NCBI GenBank assembly: GCA_937880845.1
Contig: CALFLL010000052.1
Coordinates: forward strand, 1-31,362
Direction: 5' to 3'
DNA from: an uncultured Drancourtella sp.
Lineage (GTDB): Bacteria; Bacillota; Clostridia; Lachnospirales; Lachnospiraceae
Length of the DNA: 31,362 nt
Positions 21,907 through 30,060 of this stretch are shown in pieces. Below the pieces are notes generated by a model. It did no database searches. It was not told where the DNA came from and worked only from the letters and a program-made list of their open reading frames with translations. How positions within the stretch are numbered: position 1 is the first letter of the stretch; each line of letters begins with the position of its first letter. A program made the translations under genes and the position numbers.

Positions 21907-22170
21907 ATGCTGGAGCGGATTGATTTCTTCTGTGGTAGTGTCGATGAATACGAGGAGCAAACTCTCCATAAGCCACTATGCAATGTATTCTATTACTATA
22001 TTCGGGTAGAAGGGTATTTTGTGCTTAAGGTCAAAGTCTTACATAGATTGAAAGATACCTATGATTCTATTTCTGTAATGGTTATGAAAGATAGAGGGAC
22101 TAAGCGAAATATCGCTCTAAGCATAGAGAAAAGAACTATAAAAACATACTTACAGGCAAATAATCCGTAA
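21907..22170 (+). CDS. Hypothetical protein, 87 residues
   Basis: It reads MLERIDFFCGSVDEYEEQT... and is mixed in composition, with a central hydrophobic and aromatic stretch (NVFYYYIRVEGYFVLKVKVL). I do not recognise a family. The ribosome binding site is weak (GGAAG about 15 nt upstream). It ends 12 bp before the MFS start, so translation through it could help couple the MFS gene. It could be a small real gene, a remnant, or a chance frame. Confidence 0.35.
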   Translation: MLERIDFFCGSVDEYEEQTLHKPLCNVFYYYIRVEGYFVLKVKVLHRLKDTYDSISVMVMKDRGTKRNIALSIEKRTIKTYLQANNP

Positions 22171-22182
22171 ATAAATTGTATT

Positions 22183-23382
22183 ATGAGTAAAAAATTGAAT
22201 TATAAAAAAACACTTGTAGCTTGCTATTTAGGCTTTGTAACACAGGCTATATCTGCAAATTTTGCTCCACTTTTATTTTTAACATTCAAAAGCACTTATG
22301 GAATTACTCTAGAGAAGATTGCAATGATTCCTTTGGTGTTCTATTTAACACAATTGCTCATTGACCTTGTGGCCACCAAATTTGCTGATAAAATTGGATA
22401 TCGCATCTGTGTGGTGGCATCACAAATATTGTCAGCAGTAGGCCTTGTTTTGATGGCAATCTTGCCGGAAGTATTTCCTGTACCGTTTATAGGCATTCTG
22501 ATTTCGGTAGTTCTTTATGCTGTGGGAAGTGGTCTTATTGAAGTCTTGGTGAGTCCTATTGTTGAGGCTTGTCCGTTTGAAAATAAGGACGGAATGATGA
22601 GTCTCTTGCACTCCTTTTATTGTTGGGGGGCGATGGGTGTTATTTTAGGTTCTACATTTTTCTTTTCTGTATTTGGTGTAGAAAACTGGAAGATACTTAC
22701 AGTTATTTGGGCGTTAGTTCCGTTATACAATACATTTAACTTTATTAACTGTCCTATAGAACGATTGGTTGAAGATGGTAAAAGTATGGGAATCAGAAAG
22801 CTGCTGAAGACACCAATTTTTTGGCTGATGATCGTACTTATGATATGTTCAGGAGCTTCAGAAGCAACTATGGCTCAATGGGCATCAGCATTTACCGAAT
22901 CTGCTATCGGTGTATCCAAAACGGCCGGTGATTTAGCAGGACCGTGTTTGTTTGCAATGTTTATGGGGATATCTCGTATGTTGTACGGAAAATTCAGTAA
23001 AAATCTTGATTTAACCAAGGTTATGCTTGCTTGCGGAATCATGTGTGCCGGTTGTTATTTGTTGGCTTCGTTGTCCACATTGCCAATTCTGGGACTTGCG
23101 GGCTGTGCTTTTTGTGGGTTAGATGTCGGTATTATGTGGCCGGGATCCATCAGCATATCCTCACAGAACTGTCCCAAAGGCGGCACTGCAATGTTTGCAT
23201 TTTTGGCGTTAGCTGGAGATTTGGGAGCTATGGTAAGTCCCGCTATGGTAGGAACTCTTTCCGAAATGGCAGACGGCAATCTTAAAACGGGATTGCTTGT
23301 AGCTACAATTTTTCCGGTTGTTCTTGTAGTTGGATTACTTGTTCTAAATAAAAAGATGAGTAAAGTAATAAGTAGAACATAA
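22183..23382 (+). CDS. MFS transporter
   Basis: A 399-residue membrane protein with about 12 hydrophobic segments split by a central charged loop (about residues 195-210). The first half carries the MFS loop 2-3 features (DLVATKFADKIGYR). It resembles sugar/proton symporters of the fucose-permease-like branch, but the substrate cannot be assigned. It follows the AraC gene and a small open frame, suggesting an AraC-controlled uptake function. No strong ribosome binding site is visible before ATG 22183. An IS remnant starts at its stop codon. Confidence 0.88.
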   Translation: MSKKLNYKKTLVACYLGFVTQAISANFAPLLFLTFKSTYGITLEKIAMIPLVFYLTQLLIDLVATKFADKIGYRICVVASQILSAVGLVLMAILPEVFPVPFIGILISVVLYAVGSGLIEVLVSPIVEACPFENKDGMMSLLHSFYCWGAMGVILGSTFFFSVFGVENWKILTVIWALVPLYNTFNFINCPIERLVEDGKSMGIRKLLKTPIFWLMIVLMICSGASEATMAQWASAFTESAIGVSKTAGDLAGPCLFAMFMGISRMLYGKFSKNLDLTKVMLACGIMCAGCYLLASLSTLPILGLAGCAFCGLDVGIMWPGSISISSQNCPKGGTAMFAFLALAGDLGAMVSPAMVGTLSEMADGNLKTGLLVATIFPVVLVVGLLVLNKKMSKVISRT

Positions 23383-23541
23383 TGATATGTACCCTCTTTA
23401 CCAGACTGGACATCTAGTAAGGAGGGGATTTTTATGCGTTATTCATACGAATACAAATTAGAACGTGTGGAACTATGTAGACAGGGGAGAATGAAGCGGG
23501 ATACAGTAAAGACTATTATTTTTCGTTATGTCTTTACTTAA
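23383..23541 (+). pseudogene. IS3-family element remnant (left end and orfA start)
   Basis: Starting right after the MFS stop, the sequence looks like the left end and leader of an IS3-group element. AAGGAGG and ATG 23434 then open a 35-residue frame, MRYSYEYKLERVELCRQG..., which has the standard N-terminus of an OrfA transposase. It breaks off into unrelated residues and stops at 23539-23541. The rest of orfA and all of orfB are missing, so the element is dead. Confidence 0.65.
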
Positions 23542-23691
23542 TTACAATCGAATGAAATATATACGTCTGAAAAATGATTATAGATAAACTTAATAAAAGA
23601 GGCATTTTATTAAAAAAACCGACAAGACAAGGCTGTACCGCAATGTTAAAATATGAAAAGAAAATATACGAATTGCAGAGGAGAAACAAAA
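23542..23691. other. AT-rich intergenic stretch, nothing recognised
   Basis: The end of a gap of about 310 bp between the MFS and C-GCAxxG-C-C genes. An open frame beginning at 23574 runs into the next gene in another frame and has no ribosome binding site. The stretch may be decayed IS sequence. Confidence 0.4.
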
Positions 23692-24228
23692 ATGGAAATG
23701 AACGTAACATGCAAAGTGACGGAAATCAGCCCAAGAGCAGTTCAGCGAGCGGCAGAAAAAAGCTTTAAAGACGGATATTATTGTTGTGAAGCGTTAATGG
23801 CTACCATCAGAGAGCAGTTTCAATTAGACGTGCCGGAATCAGTGATCGCGATGTCATCCGGTATGGCGGTAGGAATTGGTAAATCCGGCTGCACCTGCGG
23901 TGCGTTTAACGGAGGAGTCTTAGCCCTTGGAATGTTATTCGGACGTACGGAGCAGAACGGACCTGCAGATCAAAAGAGCGTAAAAGTCATGGAATTAACA
24001 CATGAGCTTCATGAATGGTTCAAAGAAGCAAACGGGAAAAAGGCAATCTGCTGTAGAATTTTAACAAGAGAATTTAATATGGGAAAGGGAGAACATAAGG
24101 AACAGTGTATTTTCTTCACCGGATTATGCGCATGGAAAGTGGCTCAGATTATCTGCCGGGAATGTGGAATCAAAAATCTGGACGAGATGGATGAACCGGC
24201 ACCACGCCGTGCCATTGCAGAGATTTAG
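23692..24228 (+). CDS. C-GCAxxG-C-C family protein
   Basis: A 178-residue protein with the family's spaced cysteines: C31/C32, the SGCTCGAFNGG segment (C67, C69), C120/C121, C139 and C146. These are thought to bind a metal or iron-sulfur cluster; the biochemical role of the family is not established. Members are often found near redox enzymes or transporters in anaerobes. The start is ATG 23692, with GAGGAG just upstream; a longer frame from 23653 lacks a ribosome binding site. It is followed after 20 bp by a TDT transporter gene. Confidence 0.88.
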   Translation: MEMNVTCKVTEISPRAVQRAAEKSFKDGYYCCEALMATIREQFQLDVPESVIAMSSGMAVGIGKSGCTCGAFNGGVLALGMLFGRTEQNGPADQKSVKVMELTHELHEWFKEANGKKAICCRILTREFNMGKGEHKEQCIFFTGLCAWKVAQIICRECGIKNLDEMDEPAPRRAIAEI

Positions 24229-24248
24229 GAAGGAAGAGGACATGATTT

Positions 24249-25166
24249 ATGAATGTAATTAAAAGAGTTTCGATTCCTCTTTGCGGTGTCATGCTTGGAC
24301 TTGCAGCACTTGGAAATTTATTGCAGAGTTATTCAGAGGTAGTACGCTATGTATGTGGAATTTTGTCGGGGATTTTACTTATTTTAATTGTGCTGAAATT
24401 GATCTGTTTTCCGGGTATGATCAAGGAAGACATGAAGAATCCAATCATGGCCAGTGTTGCGGCTACATTTCCAATGGCGATCATACTCCTGGCAGGATAT
24501 GTAAAACCGTTTATCGGGCAGGCGGCATTTTATATTTGGATTCTGGCTATCGTGCTACATATCATATTGATGATTTGTTTCACGGTAAAATTTATTTTAA
24601 AACTTCAAATGCCAAAAGTGTTTGCAAGCTATTATATTGTATATGTAGGAATTGCCGTTGCGGCTGTAACGGCACCGGTGTTTGAGCAGTTTGCAATCGG
24701 AAGTGCCACATTCTGGTTTGGCTTTGTTTCATTGATTATTTTATTGGTTCTTGTAACCGTGCGTTATGTGAAATACAAAGAAATACCGGATCCGGCAAAG
24801 CCGCTGATCTGTATCTATGCGGCACCGACAAGCCTCTGCCTTGCGGGGTATATCCAGTCAGTAACGCCAAAATCATACGGAATGGTCATGGGAATGCTCA
24901 TACTTGCAACGGTGTTATATGTTTTTGCACTGATAAAAGCAATCGGATACCTTAAAATGCCGTTCTTTCCAAGTTATGCGTCCTTTACCTTCCCATTTGT
25001 AATCAGTGCGATTGCGGCAAAACAGTCGATGGCATGCCTTGCGAATATGGGGAAACCACTTCCGGTGCTTCCATATGTTGTCATAATCGAAACGGTCATC
25101 GCGGTACTTTTTGTGGCGTATGTGTTCCTTCGGTTTGCAGGATTTATTTTCATAAAGAAAAAATAG
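24249..25166 (+). CDS. TDT-family (TehA/SLAC1-like) transporter
   Basis: A 305-residue membrane protein with about ten hydrophobic segments and the family's early LGLAALGNL-type stretch (MLGLAALGNLL), characteristic of the tellurite-resistance/dicarboxylate transporter (TDT) family. Members move anions such as dicarboxylates or act as anion channels. Its substrate here is unknown. It is probably cotranscribed with the C-GCAxxG-C-C gene upstream. A terminator follows at 25196-25225. Confidence 0.87.
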   Translation: MNVIKRVSIPLCGVMLGLAALGNLLQSYSEVVRYVCGILSGILLILIVLKLICFPGMIKEDMKNPIMASVAATFPMAIILLAGYVKPFIGQAAFYIWILAIVLHIILMICFTVKFILKLQMPKVFASYYIVYVGIAVAAVTAPVFEQFAIGSATFWFGFVSLIILLVLVTVRYVKYKEIPDPAKPLICIYAAPTSLCLAGYIQSVTPKSYGMVMGMLILATVLYVFALIKAIGYLKMPFFPSYASFTFPFVISAIAAKQSMACLANMGKPLPVLPYVVIIETVIAVLFVAYVFLRFAGFIFIKKK

Positions 25167-25195
25167 AATAGATATCCGTTTTGGGTAGGTGTTAC

Positions 25196-25225
25196 AGGGA
25201 AAGTCGATTTGATTTTCCCTTTTTC
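25196..25225 (+). terminator. Terminator after the TDT transporter gene
   Basis: A 7-bp stem AGGGAAA (25196-25202) with TTTCCCT (25214-25220), followed by a run of T. Confidence 0.75.
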
Positions 25226-25272
25226 TTTTCTTGAAAAATGGTAGTAGAATAAAGGTATGAAGGAGGAGAAAC

Positions 25273-26247
25273 ATGATTTTAAGTGTAAGCAGAAGAACAG
25301 ATATCCCAAACTATTACTCAGATTGGTTTTTTAACAGAATAAAAGAAGGGTTCGTATATGTAAAAAATCCCATGAATCCACATCAGGTAAGCAAAATTGG
25401 CTTGTCACCGGAAGTAGTGGACTGTATTGTTTTTTGGACGAAAAATCCAAAACCGATGATGGACAAGTTGGAGGAACTTTCTTCCTACGACTATTATTTT
25501 CAGTTTACTTTAACTGGGTACGGAAAAGATATAGAATCGAATGTTCCACATAAACGAAAAGTCATGATTCCCATATTTCAGGAATTATCAGAGAAAATCG
25601 GGAAAGAAAGGGTGATCTGGAGATATGATCCGATCCTTTTTACAAAAACATATACTCCGGAATATCATTTAAAGGCATTCGAACAGATTGCCAGAGCATT
25701 GAAAGGATATGCGGAAAAATGCGTGATCAGTTTTGTGGATGAATATACAAAAAACAAAAAGAGAATGGCCATATTAAACCCGCATGAGCTTGGGGAAGAA
25801 AAACTGCTGAAGTTTGTAAAACGGATAAATGAAATTGCATCAGAAAATGGAATAAAAGTAGGAAGCTGTGCAGAAGCCATAGATCTGGAATCATGTGGAA
25901 TCGAACATAATTGCTGCATTGAAAAGGCATTGATTGAAAGAATAACCGGCAGCAAATTAGAGGTAAAAAAAGATAAAAATCAACGCAAAGAATGTGGATG
26001 CATGGAGAGTATTGACATTGGTACATATAACACATGTAGAAATGGCTGTAGATATTGTTATGCCAACTACAGCGACAGGACAGTACAGCAAAACTGTAAC
26101 AAATATGATCCCGCGTCACCGGTATTATGTGGAATCATAGAAGAAAAGGATCATATAACAGAGAGAAAAATAAAATCGTTGAAGCAATCAGATGCGTGGC
26201 AAGGAAAATCCTCCCGGGAAAGAAAAAGGGATAACAATTATAGATAA
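25273..26247 (+). CDS. DUF1848 family protein with radical-SAM-like cysteine motif
   Basis: A 324-residue protein. It opens with ILSVSRRTDIPNYYSDWF and has FWTKNPKPM and RYDPILF, the hallmarks of DUF1848. Near the C-terminus, CRNGCRYCYANY gives a C-x3-C-x2-C motif like that of radical SAM enzymes, preceded by ECGC. The position is C-terminal rather than N-terminal as in classical radical SAM proteins. A metal or 4Fe-4S site is likely; the reaction is not known. GAAGGAGG precedes ATG 25273. Confidence 0.88.
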   Translation: MILSVSRRTDIPNYYSDWFFNRIKEGFVYVKNPMNPHQVSKIGLSPEVVDCIVFWTKNPKPMMDKLEELSSYDYYFQFTLTGYGKDIESNVPHKRKVMIPIFQELSEKIGKERVIWRYDPILFTKTYTPEYHLKAFEQIARALKGYAEKCVISFVDEYTKNKKRMAILNPHELGEEKLLKFVKRINEIASENGIKVGSCAEAIDLESCGIEHNCCIEKALIERITGSKLEVKKDKNQRKECGCMESIDIGTYNTCRNGCRYCYANYSDRTVQQNCNKYDPASPVLCGIIEEKDHITERKIKSLKQSDAWQGKSSRERKRDNNYR

Positions 26248-26283
26248 TAACAATAAATATTCATAAATATAAAATCATTGAAT

Positions 26284-26313
26284 TTGACTGCCTGCTAAAG
26301 CCGGGGGTAAAAT
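26284..26313 (+). promoter_or_regulatory. Promoter of the YjiL/YjiM-like operon
   Basis: TTGACT at 26284-26289, an 18-bp spacer and TAAAAT at 26308-26313, 33 bp before ATG 26346. Confidence 0.55.
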
Positions 26314-26345
26314 AAGAAAAGATTGACGAAAATGAGGAGGACGTG

Positions 26346-27095
26346 ATGTACCAGGTAGGAATTGATATCGGTTCCAGTGCGGCAAAGGCAGTAGTGATAA
26401 AGAATGGGGAAATTATAAAAACACTACTTCTTGACACCGGATTTAGCAGCCGAAAAGTGGCAGATGAAATTTATAAAACACTAGAAAAAGAAGGTATTGC
26501 GAAAGAAAATGCCAGATATGTGGCTACGGGGTATGGAAGAATTTCCGTTCCTTATGCAGACCGGGTAGTGACGGAAATTACCTGCCATGGGAAAGGGGCT
26601 GATTTCCTTTTTGGAGAAGATGGAACGATCATAGATATCGGAGGACAGGATACGAAAGGAATCCTGCTTAAAAACGGAAGAATCATGAAATTTATCATGA
26701 ATGATAAATGTTCGGCCGGAACAGGGAAATTTATTGAAGTTATGACAAATCGTCTGGGACTTACTCAAGATGAACTTTCCGAACTGGCAAGGAATGGAAA
26801 TCCGATTACGATCAGTTCTATGTGTACCGTATTTGCAGAATCGGAAGTGATCAGTCTGATAGGAAAAGGAACGCCAAGGGAAGATATTGCTTATGGCATA
26901 ATTGAATCTGTCATTACAAAAGTTGTGCAGCTGGTATCTCAAGTGACAAGCAATAACTATTTCCTGACAGGAGGGCTCTGTGAGGATTCTTATATTGTGG
27001 AGCGGCTGTCAAAAGCATTACATGCACCGGTTAAAAGTAAGCCTCTTGCAAGATATGCAGGAGCCATCGGAGCTGCGATTTTAGCTGAGGAATAA
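26346..27095 (+). CDS. 2-hydroxyacyl-CoA dehydratase activator-type ATPase (BadF/HgdC family)
   Basis: A 249-residue ASKHA-fold ATPase with GIDIGSSAAKAVVI (phosphate 1), IDIGGQDTKGI (phosphate 2) and an adenosine-binding LTGGL. C122 (NDKCSAGTGKF) and C160 (SSMCTVFAESE) match the two cysteines per subunit that hold the bridging 4Fe-4S cluster in HgdC-type activators. These use ATP hydrolysis to push an electron at very low potential into a partner enzyme. ATG 26346 is 5 nt after AGGAGG; the GTG at 26343 is too near. It is cotranscribed with the partner 14 bp downstream, a pair resembling E. coli YjiL/YjiM. Confidence 0.9.
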   Translation: MYQVGIDIGSSAAKAVVIKNGEIIKTLLLDTGFSSRKVADEIYKTLEKEGIAKENARYVATGYGRISVPYADRVVTEITCHGKGADFLFGEDGTIIDIGGQDTKGILLKNGRIMKFIMNDKCSAGTGKFIEVMTNRLGLTQDELSELARNGNPITISSMCTVFAESEVISLIGKGTPREDIAYGIIESVITKVVQLVSQVTSNNYFLTGGLCEDSYIVERLSKALHAPVKSKPLARYAGAIGAAILAEE

Positions 27096-27109
27096 AGGAG
27101 AAAGAAGAA

Positions 27110-28270
27110 ATGGAAAAAGAAGTGCTGGATTTACCAAAGACATTCGATGAATTTGTGGATGCAAGAAAGGCAGGATTTTTAAAGGTAAAAGAATTTAAGG
27201 AAAACGGAGGGAAACTGATTGGTTATCTGTGTTCTTACACTCCGTTGGAAGTGATTGAAGCGGGAAACATTGCAGCAGTAGGATTGTGCGGAACAAGTAA
27301 TGAAACGGTTGCAGATGCAGAAGTGGATCTGCCAAAGAATCTTTGTCCGCTTATTAAGGCTACCTATGGTTTTGCGTATACGGATAAATGCCCATACACC
27401 TATTTCGCTGATATGATCGTTGGGGAAACAACCTGTGACGGAAAGAAAAAAATGTATGAACTTTTAAATGATATCAAAGAAACATATGTATTACATCTGC
27501 CACAAAGCCAGGAACGTCCATATGCAAAAGAAATCTGGTGCGAAGAAATCCGGCTGTTTAAAAAACATCTGGAAGACACATATGGGATTGAAATTACAGA
27601 GGAACAATTAAGAAAAGCGGCACATGATCGAAACCGATTGAGAAAAGCAATGTGCGAAATGTTTGAATTACAGGCAAATTGTCCACCTCCGATGAAAGGA
27701 GCGGAAATGCTGATTGCGATTCAGCAGGGAACCTTTTCTTTCCACGTGGAGGAACAAATTGAAAGAATTGAAAAACTTCTGGCAGATTCGAAAGCAGCGT
27801 ATGAGGCAGGAGAAAGACCGGTATCCGAAAAAGCAAAAAGAATACTGCTGACAGGATGTCCGTCCTTTGGTGTGATTCAAAAAGTGGCAAATGTGATTGA
27901 AGATAACGGTGGAGTGATTGTCTGCATTGATGACTGCGGGGGAGAAAGAACACAAAAAATGCTGGTCGATGAAGAAGCGGAAGATATCCTTCAGGCTATT
28001 TCCGACAGATATCTGGAAATTCACTGTTCTGTTATGACAAGAAACGATGCCAGAATAGAAAATACAAAAGCAATGATCGAAAAATATAAAGTAGACGGTG
28101 TGGTGGAAGTTGTGCTGCAGGCATGTCACACCTTTAATGTAGAATCTACGGCAATGCGTAGAGCTGTAGAAGATATGGGAATTCCGTATATGAAACTGGA
28201 AACAGACTATTCACCGACAGACAGCGGCCAGCTAGAAACAAGAATCGGTGCCTTTCTTGAAATTTTGTAA
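27110..28270 (+). CDS. 2-hydroxyacyl-CoA dehydratase family protein (YjiM-like or double-cubane type)
   Basis: A 386-residue single-subunit member of the HgdB/BcrC/FldB family. Family landmarks are NLCPLIKATYG, the GETTCDGKKKMYE segment around C109, TGCPSFG (C250) and DDCGGER (C276). It has 13 cysteines in all. Classical dehydratases have two different subunits; here one protein is paired with one activator, as in YjiM and in double-cubane cluster proteins, which carry an 8Fe-9S cluster and reduce small molecules. Which of these it is cannot be decided by eye. AAAGGAG precedes ATG 27110. The substrate is unknown. Confidence 0.88.
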   Translation: MEKEVLDLPKTFDEFVDARKAGFLKVKEFKENGGKLIGYLCSYTPLEVIEAGNIAAVGLCGTSNETVADAEVDLPKNLCPLIKATYGFAYTDKCPYTYFADMIVGETTCDGKKKMYELLNDIKETYVLHLPQSQERPYAKEIWCEEIRLFKKHLEDTYGIEITEEQLRKAAHDRNRLRKAMCEMFELQANCPPPMKGAEMLIAIQQGTFSFHVEEQIERIEKLLADSKAAYEAGERPVSEKAKRILLTGCPSFGVIQKVANVIEDNGGVIVCIDDCGGERTQKMLVDEEAEDILQAISDRYLEIHCSVMTRNDARIENTKAMIEKYKVDGVVEVVLQACHTFNVESTAMRRAVEDMGIPYMKLETDYSPTDSGQLETRIGAFLEIL

Positions 28271-28278
28271 AAGAGAAG

Positions 28279-28313
28279 AAGAGGGATATTATTCATTGGT
28301 ATCGCTCTTTTTT
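28279..28313 (+). terminator. Terminator after the YjiM-like gene
   Basis: A 9-bp stem with one mismatch (AGAGGGATA with TATCGCTCT) followed by seven T. Confidence 0.7.
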
Positions 28314-28413
28314 TGAAAATAACAGAAAACCAATGTTTATCAAATAAAAAAACTAATAATTAAAACCTAAAATAGAAAAAGAAAAATAAAATGAAAAATA
28401 CAAAAGAAAAGTA

Positions 28414-28442
28414 TTGACAAAATAAAGAGGCGGTGCTATTAT
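28414..28442 (+). promoter_or_regulatory. Strong promoter of the candidate ncRNA
   Basis: Consensus TTGACA at 28414-28419, a 17-bp spacer and TATTAT at 28437-28442. An A-rich stretch upstream could act as an UP element. The predicted transcript start is about 28449. Confidence 0.8.
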
Positions 28443-28448
28443 ACAATT

Positions 28449-28695
28449 ACAAGATAACAAAAGAGAAAAGTAAGACGAAAGTCAATTACAAAACCCGGTT
28501 GTTTATCTTAATCAACACAAATGTTGAAAGTCCTAAGTATGAGGACAAAAAGTTTATGAAAGGAAGGTACGGACCACCAAAAACGTAAACTAACTTACCA
28601 AAACTGAAAAGAGCGAGGTAAAAAGAATGATTGAAGAATCAAAGTAAAGGCGGATATCAATGAAATAAGTTGGTATCCGTCTTTACTTTGTGTAA
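28449..28695 (+). ncRNA. Candidate structured non-coding RNA, about 245 nt
   Basis: No reading frame of note lies between the strong promoter and a 21-bp hairpin (28640-28660 with 28670-28690, a few G-U pairs). Nested pairings are visible: AAGATAA (28451-28457) with TTATCTT (28503-28509); GAC-GAAA-GTC inside GTAA/TTAC (about 28470-28489); CAACA/TGTTG (about 28513-28526); GTCCT/AGGAC (28530-28546); AGTTTA/TAAACT (28551-28556 with 28586-28591); TTACC/GGTAA (28595-28599 with 28617-28621). This is too much pairing for a plain leader. The final hairpin lacks a T run, so readthrough into 28822 is possible. I cannot name an Rfam class with confidence. Confidence 0.6.
28640..28690 (+). terminator. 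Long hairpin at the ncRNA 3' end
   Basis: A 21-bp stem with a 9-nt loop, ending in TTTACTTTGTG rather than a clean T run. It may be a terminator or a stable 3' structural domain. Confidence 0.55.
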
Positions 28696-28821
28696 ATTTA
28701 TAGATATGAAATCGTTTATGTTTGTGAAGATTTAAAGGAATAGGTTGAAGTGATCTGGGGGATAACGTATAATTATTTCAGAAATATTTATCTGAATCCA
28801 ACGAAGGGGAGAAGCGATGAT

Positions 28822-30060
28822 ATGAGAAATTACTGGGATTGGGAAAAAATTGCAGATGATGTCAGAAGAACTGTTCAAAATGCAGTAGATTCGGCAGATT
28901 TCCGAAGTTTAAATCAGAATATAACCGATATGCTTAACAAAGCGGCAGGCGGATTTAAAAATACAGGGAAAAAGGAAGGCAATCAAAGTTATGAGTATAA
29001 TGCCAATGCGGAAAATCAATCGGAAAGAGCGTGGGCGAATGTAGATCTTGACAAATTGCAGCAGCCGACATTATACATGCGGACAAAAGGGAAAAAAGTG
29101 ACAGGCATGGCACTTGCCCTTACCGGATACATTACGGGAGGAATTTTCCTTTTGGGTTTTATATTGACAGGGCTTACGGAACTGTTTATCGGAGTGAATG
29201 CAGGAGTCAATCTGGCACTTAGCGTTTTGGGGTTGTTTTCTTTGATCGGTTTCACGGTAGGACTGGTCGGAAGTAAAATCCTTGGCAGAGTCAAACGTTT
29301 CCGTGCATATGTACAGCAGATGCGTGGAAGAGAATATTGTAATATTAAAGAATTGGCAAGAAGCCTTAGGAAGAAAGAAAAGTTTGTAAAAAAAGATCTG
29401 GAATGGATGATCGAAAAAGGGTGGTTTATTCAGGGATATCTGGATGATGACGATACATGTCTTATCACAAGCCGGGAAGCGTACGATGAGTACAGAAGGC
29501 TGATGCTCCAAAGAGAGGAACAGAAAAAACGTGAACAGGAAGAAGCGATAAAAAGACAAAAGCAGAATTTGTCCCGAGAACAGGAAATGGCAGAAAAAAG
29601 AAGAAAAATGGATCCACAGATCCATGCCGTCCTGGAAACGGGAAATGCATATATTAAAAAATTACGGGAATGTAACGATGCGATTCCGGGAGAAGTGATA
29701 TCGGCAAAGATTTCCAGAATGGAACTTTTGACAAAAAGGATATTTGAAAGAGTAGAGCAAGATCCGGATGCAGTAGAAGATATTAGAAAGATGATGGAAT
29801 ACTATCTTCCGACGGCGGTAAAACTGCTGGAAGCTTATGAGAATCTGGACGGGCAGCCGATACAAAGGGAAAATATCGTGTCTTCCAAAAAAGAAATTGA
29901 AGATACGATCGACACATTAAATACAGCATTTGAAAAACTTCTGGATGATCTTTTTCAGGAAACGGCATGGGATGTATCATCGGATATATCCGTATTAAAA
30001 ACAATGCTGGCACAGGAAGGGCTTACAGAAGAAGATTTTAAAACAGGAGGAAAGAAATGA
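28822..30060 (+). CDS. XpaC-like (5-bromo-4-chloroindolyl phosphate hydrolysis family) membrane protein
   Basis: A 412-residue protein. A short polar N-terminus (1-90) is followed by two hydrophobic segments (about 95-155), a region resembling a small winged helix (about 170-230: CNIKELARSLRKKEKFVKKDLEWMIEKGW), a highly charged coiled coil (about 235-270) and an XpaC-type helical domain (about 275-405). The family's cellular role is unclear despite its name. The start is ATG 28822 with AGGGGAGA upstream; an earlier in-frame start would add unrelated residues. The stop overlaps the next start (ATGA), and xpaC-telA pairs are common in Firmicutes. Confidence 0.83.
   Translation: MRNYWDWEKIADDVRRTVQNAVDSADFRSLNQNITDMLNKAAGGFKNTGKKEGNQSYEYNANAENQSERAWANVDLDKLQQPTLYMRTKGKKVTGMALALTGYITGGIFLLGFILTGLTELFIGVNAGVNLALSVLGLFSLIGFTVGLVGSKILGRVKRFRAYVQQMRGREYCNIKELARSLRKKEKFVKKDLEWMIEKGWFIQGYLDDDDTCLITSREAYDEYRRLMLQREEQKKREQEEAIKRQKQNLSREQEMAEKRRKMDPQIHAVLETGNAYIKKLRECNDAIPGEVISAKISRMELLTKRIFERVEQDPDAVEDIRKMMEYYLPTAVKLLEAYENLDGQPIQRENIVSSKKEIEDTIDTLNTAFEKLLDDLFQETAWDVSSDISVLKTMLAQEGLTEEDFKTGGKK

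Noticed and set aside
28449..28695. T-box leader
   Set aside because: There is no clear specifier stem, AG bulge or antiterminator TGGNACC consensus; the GGTACGGACC string is not sufficient.
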